A DNA stretch of 64,000 nucleotides from JBCBSZ01 sp039185015 (GTDB lineage Bacteria; Actinomycetota; Acidimicrobiia; Acidimicrobiales; Poriferisodalaceae): positions 235,089-299,088 of the forward strand of contig JBCDAU010000001.1 in NCBI GenBank assembly GCA_039185015.1. Reading direction: 5' to 3'. Below are positions 9,426 to 18,222 of the stretch, piece by piece (positions within the stretch are counted from its first letter, which is position 1; the number at the start of each line of letters is the position of its first letter). Made by a program: the position numbers and the translations under genes. The notes under the pieces were generated by a model, which worked only from the letters and a program-made list of their open reading frames with translations, was not told the origin of the DNA and ran no database searches.

Positions 9426-10250
9426 CACGGCTCGCTCGAGGTCGCTGTCCTCACCGGCACCGTGGGCCCTCCAGATGGCCAGCACGGGCTCGTCGGGTTC
9501 TGCCCGTTCGCTCAACCGGCTCGCCGCGACGACTCGCTCCCAGCGATCGAGCGTGTGCAGGCAGCACTGGAGGAGGTCGAACATCTCCTCGAGGTAGGTG
9601 TGATGCAGCTCGACGAGCAGCTCGCGAGTCGCACCGGGAAGGTGCTCGCGCGGCTCCGGATGACCGGTCGGCCGCACGAGGAACGCCGAGCGCACGATGT
9701 CCACGACCGGATGGCCGATGGAGGCGTCGAACCAGTCGATGACCACCGGCCCACGCGACGCCATGAGGACGTTGCCCGGATGCAGGTCACCGTGCAGCAG
9801 CGCGGCACCTCGGGGCAGCCCGGCGGCGTCGGCCGCCGCCTCCTCTCGCTCGTCGTCGCTCAGCAGGTCCGTCTCGTCGATCTTGGCGGCGATGCGGCGG
9901 GCAGCGCCGGGGAGGCCCTCGGGGAGATCGGACGAGAGGATCTGTCGGTGCACGCCTGCGAGCTCGACGGTCAGCGGACCGACGTCCGCCGGCGCGGCCG
10001 ACATCCGTTCCCACATCGACTCGCCGTCGACGAACTCGAACACCACGGCCTCGCGGCCGTCGAGCTCGACGACGCCGAGCACCGCCGGCGTGGGCAGGCC
10101 GATCTCGTGGACGGCCGAGGTGAAGCGTGCCTCCATCGCGGCCCAGTGCGCCGGGACGCCGGCCCTCGGCACCTTCACGACCGCGCCCGGGCCGTACTCG
10201 TACAGATCCGATGTCCGACCGGTGGCGACGAGTCGCCCGACCACCCGCAT
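9375..10250 (-). CDS. Aminoglycoside phosphotransferase (APH)-family small-molecule kinase
   Basis: The protein is 291 residues with the bilobal protein-kinase-like APH fold. It has AVVKVPR (ATP-binding Lys) in the N-lobe, the catalytic loop LLHGDLHPGNVLM, and the metal-binding VIDWFDASIGHPVVD. Such proteins phosphorylate aminoglycosides, choline, sugars or other metabolites. Nothing here indicates an antibiotic substrate. The 3' end overlaps the convergent phosphatase gene by 51 bases. That is unusual but plausible, because both reading frames show full motif content. Confidence 0.88.
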   Translation of the reverse strand: MRVVGRLVATGRTSDLYEYGPGAVVKVPRAGVPAHWAAMEARFTSAVHEIGLPTPAVLGVVELDGREAVVFEFVDGESMWERMSAAPADVGPLTVELAGVHRQILSSDLPEGLPGAARRIAAKIDETDLLSDDEREEAAADAAGLPRGAALLHGDLHPGNVLMASRGPVVIDWFDASIGHPVVDIVRSAFLVRPTGHPEPREHLPGATRELLVELHHTYLEEMFDLLQCCLHTLDRWERVVAASRLSERAEPDEPVLAIWRAHGAGEDSDLERAVSAIAADQLAHGPGDPR

Positions 10251-10387
10251 GCCGCTCCCTCCGGCGGGGTCCAGCGACGAGTCTTGCCGACGACGTCCCG
10301 GCGTCGGCGCCGCGGGGGTTCGTCGTCGAGGTCGGTCGCCAGCGGGCGGGCGCGTCTGCTGCCGCCGCGACCTGGGCAGGGAGCGAC

Positions 10388-11737
10388 TCAGCCGGCGACC
10401 CGGACTGCCCCTCCGCCGGCGCGCTTGGCGTCGTACATGGCCCGGTCCGCTCGTGCCACGAGCTCGTCGAGCGGGATCGCGCCCTCGGCCACGGCGACCC
10501 CCACGCTGGCGCCGACGGTGACGACGAGGTGGTCCACGGTGATCGGCCGACCGAGGACCTCGACGAGGCGATGCCCGGTCGCCTCGGCGATGGCCTGTGC
10601 CGAGGCGAGCTCGGAGGTCGGGGCGGGAACGATCACGAACTCGTCACCCCCGACCCGACCGACCAGGTCCTCCGAACGAACCGCCGCTCGGATGCGATCG
10701 GCGACGACTCGGAGGACCCGGTCGCCGAGCGAATGGCCGTGCGCGTCGTTGACGGGCTTGAAGCCGTCGAGATCGACGTACACGACCGCGCGCGCACCGG
10801 CGTCCGCACGGCGCGTCGCCGCAGCGTCGATGAGCCCGAGCCGGTTGAGGACACCCGTGAGGGGGTCGCTGAGGGCGGCGCGCTCGAGCTCGGCGTCGGC
10901 ACGGGCCCGCTGCAGGACGATCGCCGCGAGCTGTCGAGCTTGGTGCAGCCGGCTGACCGGACCGGCCTGGGAGGCGTCGTCGGTCTTGGTGCCGACCACG
11001 AAGGTGTGCTCGGGCCGTCCGTCGCCGACGTGCATGTGCCACATCCGGTGGTAGCCGGCATCGGCGAACGGAGTGTCGTCACCGAGGTCGGCGGCCAGGT
11101 GGTTGGTGGGTCCGGCGTCGGCGAGGCTCCACGGTGCCTCTGCGGCCGTCGTATCCAGGGCGGCGGTGAGGGTTGGTGAGGTCGAGGCCACCACGGCAGC
11201 GCCACCGCCGCGCTCGCTGCCCCGGACCACCGCCGCATCGAGCTCGAGCGGGGGTGAGGCGATCATCGCGGCGATGAGGCCGAGCAGCTGGCCGACCGGT
11301 GCCCCGTTGGCCAGCCCTTCGAGGATCTGGCCGAAGAGGGCATGCTCCCAGGCCGGTCGGACGTCGTAGATGATCCCGCCGACCACCGGGTCGAGGACCC
11401 CACCACGACCGGTCACCGCGATCGGCACGGTCTGCCCGACACCATCGATCATCCGGCAATAGATCGTCGCCCAGGCGCTGCCCTCACCGAAGTGAGCGAC
11501 ACCCGAGCCCGCGTCGACGAGGTCGACGAAGGCCGAGGTGACCCACTCCTGGTCGTCCGGGTGCACCTGGAGCAGCATGTTCGTGCCGCGGGCTTCCTCG
11601 AGCGAGCGTCCCGTCAGCTCGGCCATGGCCACGTTGCCGTAGATGACCGAGCCGGCCTCGTCGACGACGACCAGGGGCATCGGAGCGTGATCGAGGACCG
11701 CCCGGAGGAACGTCGGCGACGACTCGGGTGTGGCCAC
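10388..11737 (-). CDS. PAS-GGDEF diguanylate cyclase
   Basis: From the chosen GTG the protein is 449 residues. A PAS domain comes first (FLRAVLDHAPMPLVVVDEAG, NVAMAELTGRSLEEARG), then a middle sensor-like region with no transmembrane helix, then a C-terminal GGDEF domain. The active site is intact (GRVGGDEFVIV). RSED five residues upstream is a product-inhibition I-site (RxxD). It should make cyclic di-GMP in the cytoplasm in response to a PAS ligand. GAGGG with 5-base spacing supports this start over the longer frame from 11785. No EAL partner lies nearby. Confidence 0.9.
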   Translation of the reverse strand: MATPESSPTFLRAVLDHAPMPLVVVDEAGSVIYGNVAMAELTGRSLEEARGTNMLLQVHPDDQEWVTSAFVDLVDAGSGVAHFGEGSAWATIYCRMIDGVGQTVPIAVTGRGGVLDPVVGGIIYDVRPAWEHALFGQILEGLANGAPVGQLLGLIAAMIASPPLELDAAVVRGSERGGGAAVVASTSPTLTAALDTTAAEAPWSLADAGPTNHLAADLGDDTPFADAGYHRMWHMHVGDGRPEHTFVVGTKTDDASQAGPVSRLHQARQLAAIVLQRARADAELERAALSDPLTGVLNRLGLIDAAATRRADAGARAVVYVDLDGFKPVNDAHGHSLGDRVLRVVADRIRAAVRSEDLVGRVGGDEFVIVPAPTSELASAQAIAEATGHRLVEVLGRPITVDHLVVTVGASVGVAVAEGAIPLDELVARADRAMYDAKRAGGGAVRVAG

Positions 11738-11891
11738 CGACACACCCTCGCACAGCTGATCGTCGCTACGCGGCCGCCTGCTCACGCTCCGATGTCACCA
11801 GCGCGGCACCTGATCGCGACGTTTCTCGGAGCCGGACGTGGCGGCCGATCGTTCGTAGGCTCGCGGCGAACCGACGACAGGAGCCGCGATC

Positions 11892-12926
11892 GTGTCCATC
11901 CCCGTCATCGACCTGAGCCCGTTCGCCACCGGCGCGTCGTTGCCCGCGCCGGCAGCCGAGACGGTCGCGACCGCGCTCGACGAGGCGCTCTGCGAGACCG
12001 GCTTCGTGTCGATCGTGGGCCACGGCGTCGACGACGGGGTCAAGCAGCGGTTCTTCGGCGCGATGCGGCAATTCTTCGCCCTCCCCGAGGAGCACAAGGA
12101 CGCCATCGCGATCGGCAACAGCGACTGCCACCGTGGCTACGTCGGCTTCGGCACCGAGAGCCTGGAGGGAGCGCTCGGCCTGACCGATGACGACGACGTC
12201 GAGCACGTGCGGGCCGGCGACATGAAGGAGACGCTCGACACCGGCAACGAGCACGGACCGGATCACCCCGAGGTCGTCGCCGGCACGCCGCTCCACGGTC
12301 CCAACCAGTTCCCCGACCTCCCGGGCTTCCGGGAGGCGTGGGACGACTATCGCGCCGCGGCGGCCGAGGCGGCGTTGCGCATGCAGCGAGCGCTGGCGAT
12401 GGCGCTGGGTCTCGAGCCCGGCTTCTTCGAGGACCAGCCGGGCGAGACGATGCATCACCTGCGGATGGTGCACTACCCGCCGATGGACGGTCTCGCCCCG
12501 GAGCCGGGCCAGCTCGGCTGCGGCGCGCACACCGACTACGGGACCCTCACCGTGCTCGCCGACGACGGCGTCGGCGGGCTCCAGGTGCGGACGCGCGACG
12601 GCGAGTGGATCGACATCACCGTTCCCGACGGCCACCTGGTCGTGAACCTGGGAGACCTCATGGCGATCTGGACCAACGACCGCTGGGTCTCGAACCCACA
12701 CCGCGTCGTGAACCCGCCGGGCGTCGATCGCTACTCGGCCCCCTTCTTCGTCACGCCGCCGTTCCACCTGCGCATCGAGGTGCTGCCGACCTGCGTGCCC
12801 GAGGGTGAGGCGCCCCGACACGAGCCGCTCGTGACCGGGCCCTACATGCTGGGCCGTTTCGACGGGACGCACAGCTACCGCAACGACCTGCTCGAGGAGC
12901 ACAACCGCGAGTTCTCGCTGGGCTGA
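11892..12926 (+). CDS. 2-oxoglutarate/Fe(II)-dependent oxygenase, isopenicillin N synthase family
   Basis: The protein is 344 residues with an N-terminal DIOX_N-type region (IPVIDLSPF, GFVSIVGHGVD) and a C-terminal jelly-roll 2OG-FeII_Oxy domain. The iron ligands are H213 and D215 (GAHTDYGTLTVL) and H270 (SNPHRVVNP). The oxoglutarate-binding pair is R280 and S282 (RYSAPFF). All key residues are present, so it should be active. The family hydroxylates or desaturates small molecules and the substrate is unknown. It overlaps the methyltransferase start by one base (TGATG), so the two probably act together. Confidence 0.9.
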   Translation: MSIPVIDLSPFATGASLPAPAAETVATALDEALCETGFVSIVGHGVDDGVKQRFFGAMRQFFALPEEHKDAIAIGNSDCHRGYVGFGTESLEGALGLTDDDDVEHVRAGDMKETLDTGNEHGPDHPEVVAGTPLHGPNQFPDLPGFREAWDDYRAAAAEAALRMQRALAMALGLEPGFFEDQPGETMHHLRMVHYPPMDGLAPEPGQLGCGAHTDYGTLTVLADDGVGGLQVRTRDGEWIDITVPDGHLVVNLGDLMAIWTNDRWVSNPHRVVNPPGVDRYSAPFFVTPPFHLRIEVLPTCVPEGEAPRHEPLVTGPYMLGRFDGTHSYRNDLLEEHNREFSLG

Positions 12927-13702
12927 TGTCGTTCTCGGACCATGCCGAGGTCAATCGCGCCCACTGGAACGCCATGGCCCACGAGTGGGTGGCGATGGGG
13001 GAGCGGGCGTGGGCGACGCGAGCTGATCCGTCGTGGGGCATCTGGAGCGTCCCCGAACCCGAGCTCGGGCTCCTGCCCGACGATCTCACGGGGATGCGGT
13101 CGATCGAGCTGGGCTGCGGCACGGCCTACGTCTCGGCCTGGCTGGCCCATCGCGGCGCCGAGATCGTGGGCATCGACGTCTCGGAGGCGCAACTCGCCAC
13201 GGCGCGCCGGCTGGCCGACGAGCACGGCGTCGAGCTGCAGCTCATCCACGGCTCGGCCGAGGAGGTCCCGGAGCCGGACGCGTCGTTCGACTTCGCCGTC
13301 AGCGAGTACGGCGCCGCCCTGTGGTGCGACCCGGACGTGTGGCTGCCCGAGGCCCATCGGCTCCTTCGTCCCGGCGGCGAGCTGGTGTTCCTCACCAACC
13401 ATCCGCTGGTCAACGTGTGCAGCCCGCTCGACGGCTCCCTCCCACTCACCGAACGACTCGAGCGCCCGTACTTCGGGCAGGGTCGGTTCGACTGGACCGA
13501 TGCCATCGACGACCCCGGCGGCATCGAGTTCAACCGGACCCTCTCGGACTGGTTCGCCCTGCTGCGCGATGTCGGTTTCGAGGTGCTCGCGTTCCACGAG
13601 CTCCAGGCCCGCGAGGGTGGCGCCGAGATGAGGTTCTTCGCGACCGCCGACTGGGCGACGCGCTGGCCGACCGAGCAGGCCTGGCGGGTGCGGAAGCGCT
13701 GA
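12926..13702 (+). CDS. Class I SAM-dependent methyltransferase
   Basis: The protein is 258 residues. The Rossmann SAM-binding motif I is RSIELGCGTAYVSAWLA, followed by the acidic loop at the end of strand 2 (VGIDVSEAQLATARR) and a later motif with FDFAVSEYGAALW. The C-terminal half (RLLRPGGELVFLTNHPL) matches Methyltransf_11-type enzymes. The start overlaps the upstream oxygenase, giving an oxygenase-methyltransferase pair suggestive of small-molecule tailoring. The substrate is unknown. A GC-rich hairpin follows at 13779-13801. Confidence 0.9.
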   Translation: MSFSDHAEVNRAHWNAMAHEWVAMGERAWATRADPSWGIWSVPEPELGLLPDDLTGMRSIELGCGTAYVSAWLAHRGAEIVGIDVSEAQLATARRLADEHGVELQLIHGSAEEVPEPDASFDFAVSEYGAALWCDPDVWLPEAHRLLRPGGELVFLTNHPLVNVCSPLDGSLPLTERLERPYFGQGRFDWTDAIDDPGGIEFNRTLSDWFALLRDVGFEVLAFHELQAREGGAEMRFFATADWATRWPTEQAWRVRKR

Positions 13703-13778
13703 GCTCGCTCCGCCCTGTTGGCATCGGGTGGCGAGCACGGCCCGGCCACAGGCCGTCAGGCCGAGGACGCCGGGAGGA

Positions 13779-13801
13779 GGCTGGGGTTCCGGGCCCCAGC
13801 C
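13779..13801. terminator. Hairpin between convergent methyltransferase and DAHP synthase genes
   Basis: Arms GGCTGGGG (13779-13786) and CCCCAGCC (13794-13801) form a perfect 8-bp stem with a 7-base loop. It lies between two convergent genes and could serve both strands. No T-tract is present, as is common in high-GC actinobacteria. Confidence 0.6.
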
Positions 13802-13811
13802 GGGTGAGCAC

Positions 13812-15182
13812 TCAGCCCTGGAGGCGCTGGGCCGAGAGGAGCTCAGCCACCTGGAACGCGAGGTCGAGCGACTGCCGGGCGTTGAGGCGCGGGTCGCAGA
13901 CCGTCTCGTACCGGGTCTCGAGGTCGGGTTCGTCGGTCTGGCTCGACCCACCGAGGCACTCGGTGACGTCGTCACCGGTGAGCTCGATGTGGATCCCGCC
14001 CGGCCAGGTCGCCTCCTGCCGATGAGCGGCGAAGTAGCCGCTGATCTCGGCGACGACGGCGTCGAGCCGGCGGGTCTTGTGACCCGTGGAGCTCGTGAAG
14101 GTGTTGCCGTGCATCGGATCGCACGACCACACCACCGGATGTCCGGCGTCGGTCACGGCCCGCAGGATGGGCGGCAGCCCATCCGCCACGTGTTCAGCGC
14201 CCATCCGGCTCACGAACGTGAGGCGGCCAGGGCGCCGGTCGGGGTTGAGCAGCTCGGCCAGGCGGATGGCCTCATCGGGCGTCGCCGTCGGGCCGAGCTT
14301 GCAGCCGATCGGGTTGCCGACGCCACGGAGGAACTCGACGTGGGCGTGGTCGAGCTGCCGGGTGCGCTCGCCGATCCAGAGCATGTGCGCCGAGCAGTCG
14401 TACCAGTCGCCGGTGAGGGAGTCCTGGCGTGTGAGGGCCTCTTCGTAGCCGAGGAGCAGCGCCTCGTGGCTGGTGTACAGATCGACCTGCTGCATGGCGT
14501 CGTTGTCGAGGTCGACGCCCGCTGCGGCCATGAAGCGGAGGGCGGCGTCGATGCCGTCGGCGACCGCTTCGTAGCGACGGCCCTCCGGGGATTCGGCCAC
14601 GAACTCCTGGTTCCACGCATGGACCCGGCGGAGGTCGGCGAAGCCGCCCCGCGTGAAGGCGCGCAGCAGGTTCAGCGTGCTGGCGGATTGCTGATACGCC
14701 TGGACGAGGCGCTGCGGATCGGGCGTGCGCGACGAGGCGTCGAAGCCGGTGTCGTTGACGATGTGGCCCCGGAACGACGGCAGCTCCTCGCCGCCCTGGG
14801 TCTCGGTGTCGGAGGAGCGGGGCTTGGCGAACTGCCCGGCGATCCGACCGACCTTCACCACGGGCAGGCCCGAGGAGTAGATGAGCACGGCGGCCATCTG
14901 GAGGATGACCTTGAGCTTGTCCCGGATGCCGTCGGCGCTGAACCCGTCGAAGGACTCGGCGCAGTCGCCGGCCTGGAGGAGGAACGCCTCACCGGCCGCG
15001 ACCCGTGCGAGGTCGTCGGTCAGGCGGCGGGCCTCGCCGGCGAAGACCAACGGTGGCAACGACGAGATCTCCTTGAGGACGTGCTCGAGCTCGACCTCGT
15101 CGGGCCACGCCGGCTGCTGCTTCGCAGGGAACCGACGCCACGATGAGGGGGACCAGGTGGTGCTCACGTCGGACATGGTCAT
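13812..15182 (-). CDS. aroG: Class II 3-deoxy-7-phosphoheptulonate (DAHP) synthase
   Basis: The protein is 456 residues, typical of plant-type/mycobacterial class II DAHP synthases. Recognisable blocks are PAWPDEVELEHVLKEISSLP, PLVFAGEAR, QAGDCAESF (metal-binding Cys), KVGRIAGQFAKPRS, NPIGCKLGPTATPDEA and WSCDPMHGNT. It condenses phosphoenolpyruvate with erythrose 4-phosphate, the first committed step of the shikimate pathway. It is followed by a terminator-like hairpin and is not clustered with other shikimate genes. The start was placed at the ATG before SDVSTTWSPSSW. A second in-frame ATG two codons later is an alternative. Confidence 0.95.
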   Translation of the reverse strand: MTMSDVSTTWSPSSWRRFPAKQQPAWPDEVELEHVLKEISSLPPLVFAGEARRLTDDLARVAAGEAFLLQAGDCAESFDGFSADGIRDKLKVILQMAAVLIYSSGLPVVKVGRIAGQFAKPRSSDTETQGGEELPSFRGHIVNDTGFDASSRTPDPQRLVQAYQQSASTLNLLRAFTRGGFADLRRVHAWNQEFVAESPEGRRYEAVADGIDAALRFMAAAGVDLDNDAMQQVDLYTSHEALLLGYEEALTRQDSLTGDWYDCSAHMLWIGERTRQLDHAHVEFLRGVGNPIGCKLGPTATPDEAIRLAELLNPDRRPGRLTFVSRMGAEHVADGLPPILRAVTDAGHPVVWSCDPMHGNTFTSSTGHKTRRLDAVVAEISGYFAAHRQEATWPGGIHIELTGDDVTECLGGSSQTDEPDLETRYETVCDPRLNARQSLDLAFQVAELLSAQRLQG

Positions 15183-15227
15183 CGCTCCGGTGTCAGTGCT
15201 GCAACGTCATTCGGGTGCGGACGCGCC

Positions 15228-15259
15228 GACGGCGCCAGGACCGTGGTCCCGGCGCCGTC
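15228..15259 (-). terminator. Strong nested hairpin downstream of the sigma-factor gene
   Basis: The outer stem is GACGGCGCC (15228-15236) with GGCGCCGTC (15251-15259). The inner stem is GGACC/GGTCC around a 2-base loop, with one A-C mismatch between the stems. It is the strongest structure in the 103-base gap and sits just after the sigma-factor stop, so it probably ends that transcript. Confidence 0.7.
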
Positions 15260-15285
15260 GTTGCGCATCGCTCAGTGGGGGTCGC

Positions 15286-16113
15286 TCAGGCGGCGACGAG
15301 CCGGGCTGCGTCCTCGCGGAGGTCGTCCACCGCACGCTTCACGAGACGGCGGGCGGCCTCGGCGGTGACGCCGAGCTCCTCGCCGACCTCGCGGTACGAG
15401 CGGGTCTCGCCGTCGCTGAGGCCGAAGCGGCGCTCGACGGCCAGACGGGCTCGGGGGTCGAGCCGGTCGAGCAGTCCGACGACCATCTCGGCCTGGGCGC
15501 TGACGAGCGCCATCGCCTCGGGGCCGGGGGCACCGTCGGCGAGCAGATCCACCAGCTCGCTGTCGCCGTCGACGCCGACCGTGCGGTCGAGCGAGGTCGG
15601 CGAGGTGAGCCGCTGGAGCCGTGCGTGCTCGTCATCGAGATCGCTGCCGTCACGAGCGGACTGCCGGAGGGCAGCTCGCAGGCTGGCGGAGCGGTCCGAG
15701 GGGAGGCGGACCAGGCTGGCCTTCTGGTCCAGGGCCCGGCCGATGGCCTGGCGGATCCAGAAGGTCGCGTACGTCGAGAACTTGAAGCCCTTCCGCCAGT
15801 CGAACTTCTCGACCGCGTGCTCCAGGCCGAGGTTGCCCTCCTGGATGAGGTCGAGCAGTTCCATGCCCGGGGGCAGCGGGTAGCGGCGGGCGATGCTGAC
15901 CACCAGTCGCAGGTTGGCGCGGATGAAGCGATCACGAGCGGCATCTGCCTCGCGGACGGCGCGCTTGAGCGCCACGCCGCGCTCGCCGGCCTCGAGCTGC
16001 TCGGCGGCCTCGCGGCCCCGCTCGATCACCTGGGCGAGCTCCTTCTCCTCCTCCGCGTTCAGGAGCGGCACCGCGCCGATCTGATTGAGGTAGAGCCCGA
16101 CAGAATCCGTCAT
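15286..16113 (-). CDS. RNA polymerase sigma-70 factor, primary-like group 2 (SigB/HrdB-related)
   Basis: The protein is 275 residues. Region 1.2 is DSVGLYLNQIGAVPLLNAEEE. Regions 2.1-2.4 are nearly consensus: FIRANLRLVVSIARRY, ELLDLIQEGNLGLEHAVEKFDW, and FKFSTYATFWIRQAIGRAL. Region 4 ends the protein (RSYREVGEELGVTAEAARRLVKRAV). Region 1.1 is absent and the protein is shorter than a principal RpoD, so it is a primary-like alternative factor. GAAAGG lies before the ATG. It is divergent from nadD across a 271-base promoter region and ends in a strong hairpin. Confidence 0.92.
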   Translation of the reverse strand: MTDSVGLYLNQIGAVPLLNAEEEKELAQVIERGREAAEQLEAGERGVALKRAVREADAARDRFIRANLRLVVSIARRYPLPPGMELLDLIQEGNLGLEHAVEKFDWRKGFKFSTYATFWIRQAIGRALDQKASLVRLPSDRSASLRAALRQSARDGSDLDDEHARLQRLTSPTSLDRTVGVDGDSELVDLLADGAPGPEAMALVSAQAEMVVGLLDRLDPRARLAVERRFGLSDGETRSYREVGEELGVTAEAARRLVKRAVDDLREDAARLVAA

Positions 16114-16370
16114 GTCGCCTTTCTTCCACCGGCACCGCAGTGCTGGTCACTCTTGCGGTCCGCCCCGGCCCCTTCCTGAAGCCGATCGGACAGCTGTTCG
16201 ATTACATCTCGTACAACGTTCAGACGGCCGTCTCGATTCCGTCCGACGCGGTGACGTTGGTCACCCGTTGTTCGTGCACTCCTCGGTCAGTACGGACTCC
16301 GACGCGATCAGGTATCGGCACCGCGCTGGGTGGCCTGGAGACGTGACCTGGTCAGGCGCTGAGGACTCCG

Positions 16371-16376
16371 TACACT
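16371..16376 (+). promoter_or_regulatory. Candidate -10 element for leaderless nadD transcription
   Basis: TACACT lies 8 bases before the GTG start of nadD at 16385, the spacing expected when transcription starts at the start codon. No Shine-Dalgarno sequence is visible. The -35 match (CTGGTC, 17 bases upstream) is weak. Confidence 0.4.
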
Positions 16377-16384
16377 CGCCGGTC

Positions 16385-16975
16385 GTGCGAGTACGCCGAG
16401 TGGGCATCTTCGGGGGGACGTTCGATCCACCCCACGTCGGTCACTTGGTCATTGCGGTGAACGTGCTCCACGAGTTGGCTCTGGACGAGGTCCTGCTCGT
16501 GGTCGCAAACGTTCCGTGGCAGAAGACCGAGCACCGTGCGGTCACCACCGCACAGCACCGTCTGGAGATGATAGCTGCTGCGGTCCGTCACGTCGAGGGG
16601 TTGTCGGCGTCGGACCTCGAGATCCGCCGCGGTGGCCCCAGCTACACGATCGACACCGTCGACGAGCTGCAGGCCGACGGATCGACCAGGGCCTACGTGA
16701 TCCTCGGGAGCGACGCCGCGGCCGGGCTCCCGAGCTGGGAGCGAGCCGACGAGCTGCGGGAACGGGCCCGGATCGTGGTCGTCGACCGGCCGGGTGCCGG
16801 TGGCTCCCGCCCGCCCGACGGGTGGGACTGGATCAACGTCGAGGCGCCCCGACTCGACGTGTCGTCGACCGATCTGCGCCAACGGGTGCGCGATCGCCGG
16901 CCGCTCGACTACCTCATCCCGAGCTCGGTCCTCGACGTCATCACCACCCACGACCTGTACCGGGAGGCGGCGTGA
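16385..16975 (+). CDS. nadD: Nicotinate-nucleotide adenylyltransferase
   Basis: The protein is 196 residues of the nucleotidyltransferase fold, with GIFGGTFDPPHVGHLVIA (the HxGH substrate-binding motif) at the start. Later blocks are EVLLVVANVPWQK and the C-terminal DVSSTDLRQRVRDRRPLDYLIP, which contains the ISSTxxR-like signature. It adenylates nicotinate mononucleotide to deamido-NAD in NAD synthesis. The GTG start is chosen because the conserved fold begins immediately after it and a -10-like hexamer sits just upstream. It overlaps the next gene by 4 bases. Confidence 0.95.
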   Translation: MRVRRVGIFGGTFDPPHVGHLVIAVNVLHELALDEVLLVVANVPWQKTEHRAVTTAQHRLEMIAAAVRHVEGLSASDLEIRRGGPSYTIDTVDELQADGSTRAYVILGSDAAAGLPSWERADELRERARIVVVDRPGAGGSRPPDGWDWINVEAPRLDVSSTDLRQRVRDRRPLDYLIPSSVLDVITTHDLYREAA

Positions 16976-18222
16976 GCGCCGGCGACGACCTCGACGTCGG
17001 CGGCCGCGGGCCGGTCGGCGAGCAGGTCGAGCTGCCGTCGGTGGGGACCGGTCGCCGCTTCCGGCGACGCCAGGAGCGCGATCTCGCCCGTCGGCGCCGT
17101 CGGGCCAGCATCGTGGCGGTCATCGTCCTGGTGGCCTCCGTGCTCGGCACCTACGCCGTGCTCCGCCCGCTGTTCGACGACGACGAGGAAGCGGCCGATC
17201 CCGATGTGACCGGTGCCGAGGAGGTCGAGGTCGCCGCGGACCCCACGCCGAAGGCGCTGCTGGTCCAGGTCGACGACGACGGAGCGCTCGTCGCCGCGAC
17301 GGTGGCCGTCGTCGACGGCACCGGCCGGGGCGGCGGCGTGGTCTTCATCCCGGCCTCGTCCTTGCTCGACGTGCCGAGCTTCGGGCTCGAGACGCTCACG
17401 GGCGCCTACGAGAACGACGGCATCGATCTGGTGGGCTTGACGATCGAGAACCTGCTCGGCGTCAGCTTCGATCACGTCGCGCTCGTCGACGACAGCAGCT
17501 GGGCCGAGCTGGTCGGCGAGGCCGCTCCGCTCCAGGTCGAGAACCCGAACCCGATCGAGACCGTCGACGACGGGCGCATCATCGTCACCCTCGACGCCGG
17601 ACCCGCGCAGCTCACCGCCGACGAGGTCGGGGACTTCCTCTCCGCCCGCTCGACCGACGAACCCGACCTCAACCGCCTCCTCCGCCACGACGTCGTGTGG
17701 CGGGCGTGGCTCGAGGGGCTGTCCGCGATCGACTACCCGATCGCCGACGTCCGGGCCGACCTCCAGGCCTTCTTCCACGCCCTCGCCGACGGTCCGGTCG
17801 ACTACCGGCTCCTCCCCGTCGAGACCATCTCCGGCACCGGCGCCGACACCCAGTACGAACCGGTCACCGACGAGATCGACGAGCTGGTCGGCGAGTTCGC
17901 CCCCGATGCGGTCGCCGGCGCCAACCGCCGCATCCGGGTGCAGCTGCTCAACGGCGCCGGTACCCCGGGCCTCGCCCCGACCGCCACCGACCTGCTGGTG
18001 CCCGCCGGCGCCCGCATCGACCTCCGCGACAACGCCCGCACCTTCGACTACGGCGTGACCCAGTTCGTCTACTACCGAGACGAGCAGCGGCAGGCCGCCG
18101 AGCGGCTCCGCGACGCCCTCGGGCTCGGCGAGGTCGTGCGGGATCGGAACCCGATCGACGTGGTCGATGTGACCGTCGTGCTCGGCCGGGACTTCGTCGA
18201 TCGGTACATCGAAGGCGGCTAG
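16972..18222 (+). CDS. Membrane-anchored LytR_C (LCP-like) domain protein
   Basis: The protein is 416 residues. A basic cytoplasmic N-terminus (RRFRRRQERDLARRRRR) precedes one transmembrane helix (ASIVAVIVLVASVLGTYAVL). An extracytoplasmic region follows with features of a divergent LytR-CpsA-Psr fold (TLTGAYENDGIDLVGLTIENLLG). The C-terminus is a LytR_C domain (IRVQLLNGAGTPGLA, DYGVTQFVYY). LCP proteins attach glycopolymers to peptidoglycan, but catalytic Arg and Asp residues are not convincingly conserved here. The position between nadD and rsfS is one often held by LytR_C proteins in actinobacteria. Confidence 0.8.
   Translation: MSAGDDLDVGGRGPVGEQVELPSVGTGRRFRRRQERDLARRRRRASIVAVIVLVASVLGTYAVLRPLFDDDEEAADPDVTGAEEVEVAADPTPKALLVQVDDDGALVAATVAVVDGTGRGGGVVFIPASSLLDVPSFGLETLTGAYENDGIDLVGLTIENLLGVSFDHVALVDDSSWAELVGEAAPLQVENPNPIETVDDGRIIVTLDAGPAQLTADEVGDFLSARSTDEPDLNRLLRHDVVWRAWLEGLSAIDYPIADVRADLQAFFHALADGPVDYRLLPVETISGTGADTQYEPVTDEIDELVGEFAPDAVAGANRRIRVQLLNGAGTPGLAPTATDLLVPAGARIDLRDNARTFDYGVTQFVYYRDEQRQAAERLRDALGLGEVVRDRNPIDVVDVTVVLGRDFVDRYIEGG

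Noticed and set aside
9375..10250. Aminoglycoside-resistance gene
   Set aside because: The APH fold is shared by many metabolic kinases, and nothing in the context or motifs points to antibiotic substrates.
9462..11054. A 530-codon plus-strand frame opposite the APH-type kinase and the GGDEF gene
   Set aside because: The minus strand shows APH (HGDLHPGN) and GGDEF motifs. The plus frame is compositionally random.
13779..13801. Attachment site or integrase target
   Set aside because: There is no tRNA, integrase or duplicated core nearby. It is a simple convergent-gene hairpin.
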